A stretch of 64,000 nucleotides of DNA from the NCBI GenBank assembly GCA_040880585.1, contig JBBDID010000046.1, positions 1 through 64,000 of the forward strand, written 5' to 3'. The DNA comes from Paracrocinitomix sp040880585. GTDB taxonomy: Bacteria; Bacteroidota; Bacteroidia; Flavobacteriales_D; Crocinitomicaceae. Under the pieces are notes generated by a model, which saw only the letters and a list, made by a program, of their open reading frames with translations, was not told the DNA's origin and did not search any database. Numbering within the stretch: position 1 is the stretch's first letter; each line of letters opens with the position of its first letter. Made by a program: the position numbers and the translations under genes. Shown here piece by piece: positions 63,538 through 64,000 of the stretch.

Positions 63538-64000
63538 ATGAAAAAATTTAGATTAGCCTTTATTATCGCTTTACTTATTGCCCTTGTAGTTTGGGCGATT
63601 TATCTTGCCAAGCAAGATGACGGGACTTCAAAATTGTCAGATGAAGCTTTATCGGATTTTGCCATAGAAGATACAGCCAGTATTGATCAAATAATTTTAA
63701 GCGATACAGAGGGAAATGAGGGGGTCAATTTAATTCGAAAAGACGGGCAGTGGCGCATGGAGAGCGGGGATTGTGTACAACAACATTTGGTGCATACCAT
63801 GTTGAAGACAATTAAGTTGGTGCAGGTAAAATCTCCCGTACCCAAAAACAGTTTGGAAACCATTAACAAAAACCTGACAACCCATCACCGGAAAGTGGAG
63901 ATCTATCAAAACGGAGAGTGGGTAAAAACCTGGTACGTGGGACAACCTACACAGGATCAGTATGGCACTTATATGTTGCTCAAAGATCCAGAAAAAGGAA
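63538..64000 (+). CDS. DUF4340-like protein, truncated by the window
   Basis: The ATG at 63538 opens a frame that runs off the end (154 codons seen). It has one N-terminal membrane helix (FRLAFIIALLIALVVWAIYL), then an extracytoplasmic part with IDQIILSDTEGNEGVNLIRK and WRMESGDCVQ. That pattern matches DUF4340 proteins, which often sit next to gldF/gldG-type transporters. It starts 19 bp after gldG, so a three-gene operon is expected. Confidence 0.75.
   Translation, partial: MKKFRLAFIIALLIALVVWAIYLAKQDDGTSKLSDEALSDFAIEDTASIDQIILSDTEGNEGVNLIRKDGQWRMESGDCVQQHLVHTMLKTIKLVQVKSPVPKNSLETINKNLTTHHRKVEIYQNGEWVKTWYVGQPTQDQYGTYMLLKDPEKG

Overview
The window is a scaffold segment from a low-GC member of the phylum Bacteroidota, most likely a flavobacterium-like (Flavobacteriales) lineage. 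Evidence for this is the promoter style (TAnnTTTG -7 elements), type IX secretion (T9SS) sorting domains, gliding genes gldF/gldG, SC-x-K lipoprotein signals, Bacteroidota-type FtsZ (C-terminal FLHDNVD), and a meso-DAP type MurE. No phage, CRISPR array or intact insertion sequence is visible. One 100-N assembly gap (54552-54651) sits inside a repeat.

Layout. 1-3150: an eroded array of paralogous minus-strand lipoprotein genes. Each is preceded by the last codons of a T9SS type A sorting domain, and the array is followed by a type B sorting-domain stub and palindromic repeats. 3152-18685: a complete minus-strand division and cell wall (dcw) operon in the order mraZ-rsmH-ftsL-ftsI-murE-mraY-murD-ftsW-murG-murC-ftsQ-ftsA-ftsZ, with a good promoter and MraZ-type boxes upstream of mraZ. 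19350-20090: tRNA-Asn, a rearranged tRNA-Asn copy, and ssb. 20260-27161: envelope and housekeeping genes (O-antigen ligase family protein, CtpA protease, rnpA, a DUF3109 protein, a Rieske protein, corA). 27430-30291: a small operon of T9SS-exported protein, secreted protein and lipoprotein. 30477-35222: a TPR histidine kinase with its LytTR response regulator, a lipoprotein, and a SpoIIE-type phosphatase. 36093-39005: a hemerythrin/RIC-like protein, a DUF6607-like protein and an FMN-binding-like secreted protein. These three share one palindromic operator placed identically over three promoters and look like an uncharacterised regulon. 39235-45597: FKBP isomerase, an outer membrane protein, gatC, plsC-like, trpS, a pseudouridine synthase, rdgB and membrane proteins. 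45697-48635: a four-helix-bundle protein, a 47-unit heptamer minisatellite, an ABC-F ATPase and a hydrolase remnant. 48664-54243: a T9SS-exported M1 aminopeptidase, a GNAT acetyltransferase and a NatAB-like ABC exporter. 54244-60805: a repeat-rich region carrying a Ppx/GppA phosphatase, a small conserved protein, a CAP+OmpA-like fusion protein, a 12-bp minisatellite and an MscS channel. 61022-64000: gldF, gldG and the start of a DUF4340-like gene.

The best candidates for undescribed biology are the AATACC-N8-GGTATTG operator/promoter set at 36.7-37.9 kb, the lipoprotein/sorting-tail cassette array, the link between a 166-bp inverted-repeat element and the altered SSB C-terminus, a possible sigma-54 dependent small RNA at 40.7 kb, and three genes whose -7 element lies only 4-5 nt before the start codon. 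All functional calls come from reading the sequence; no database search was run.
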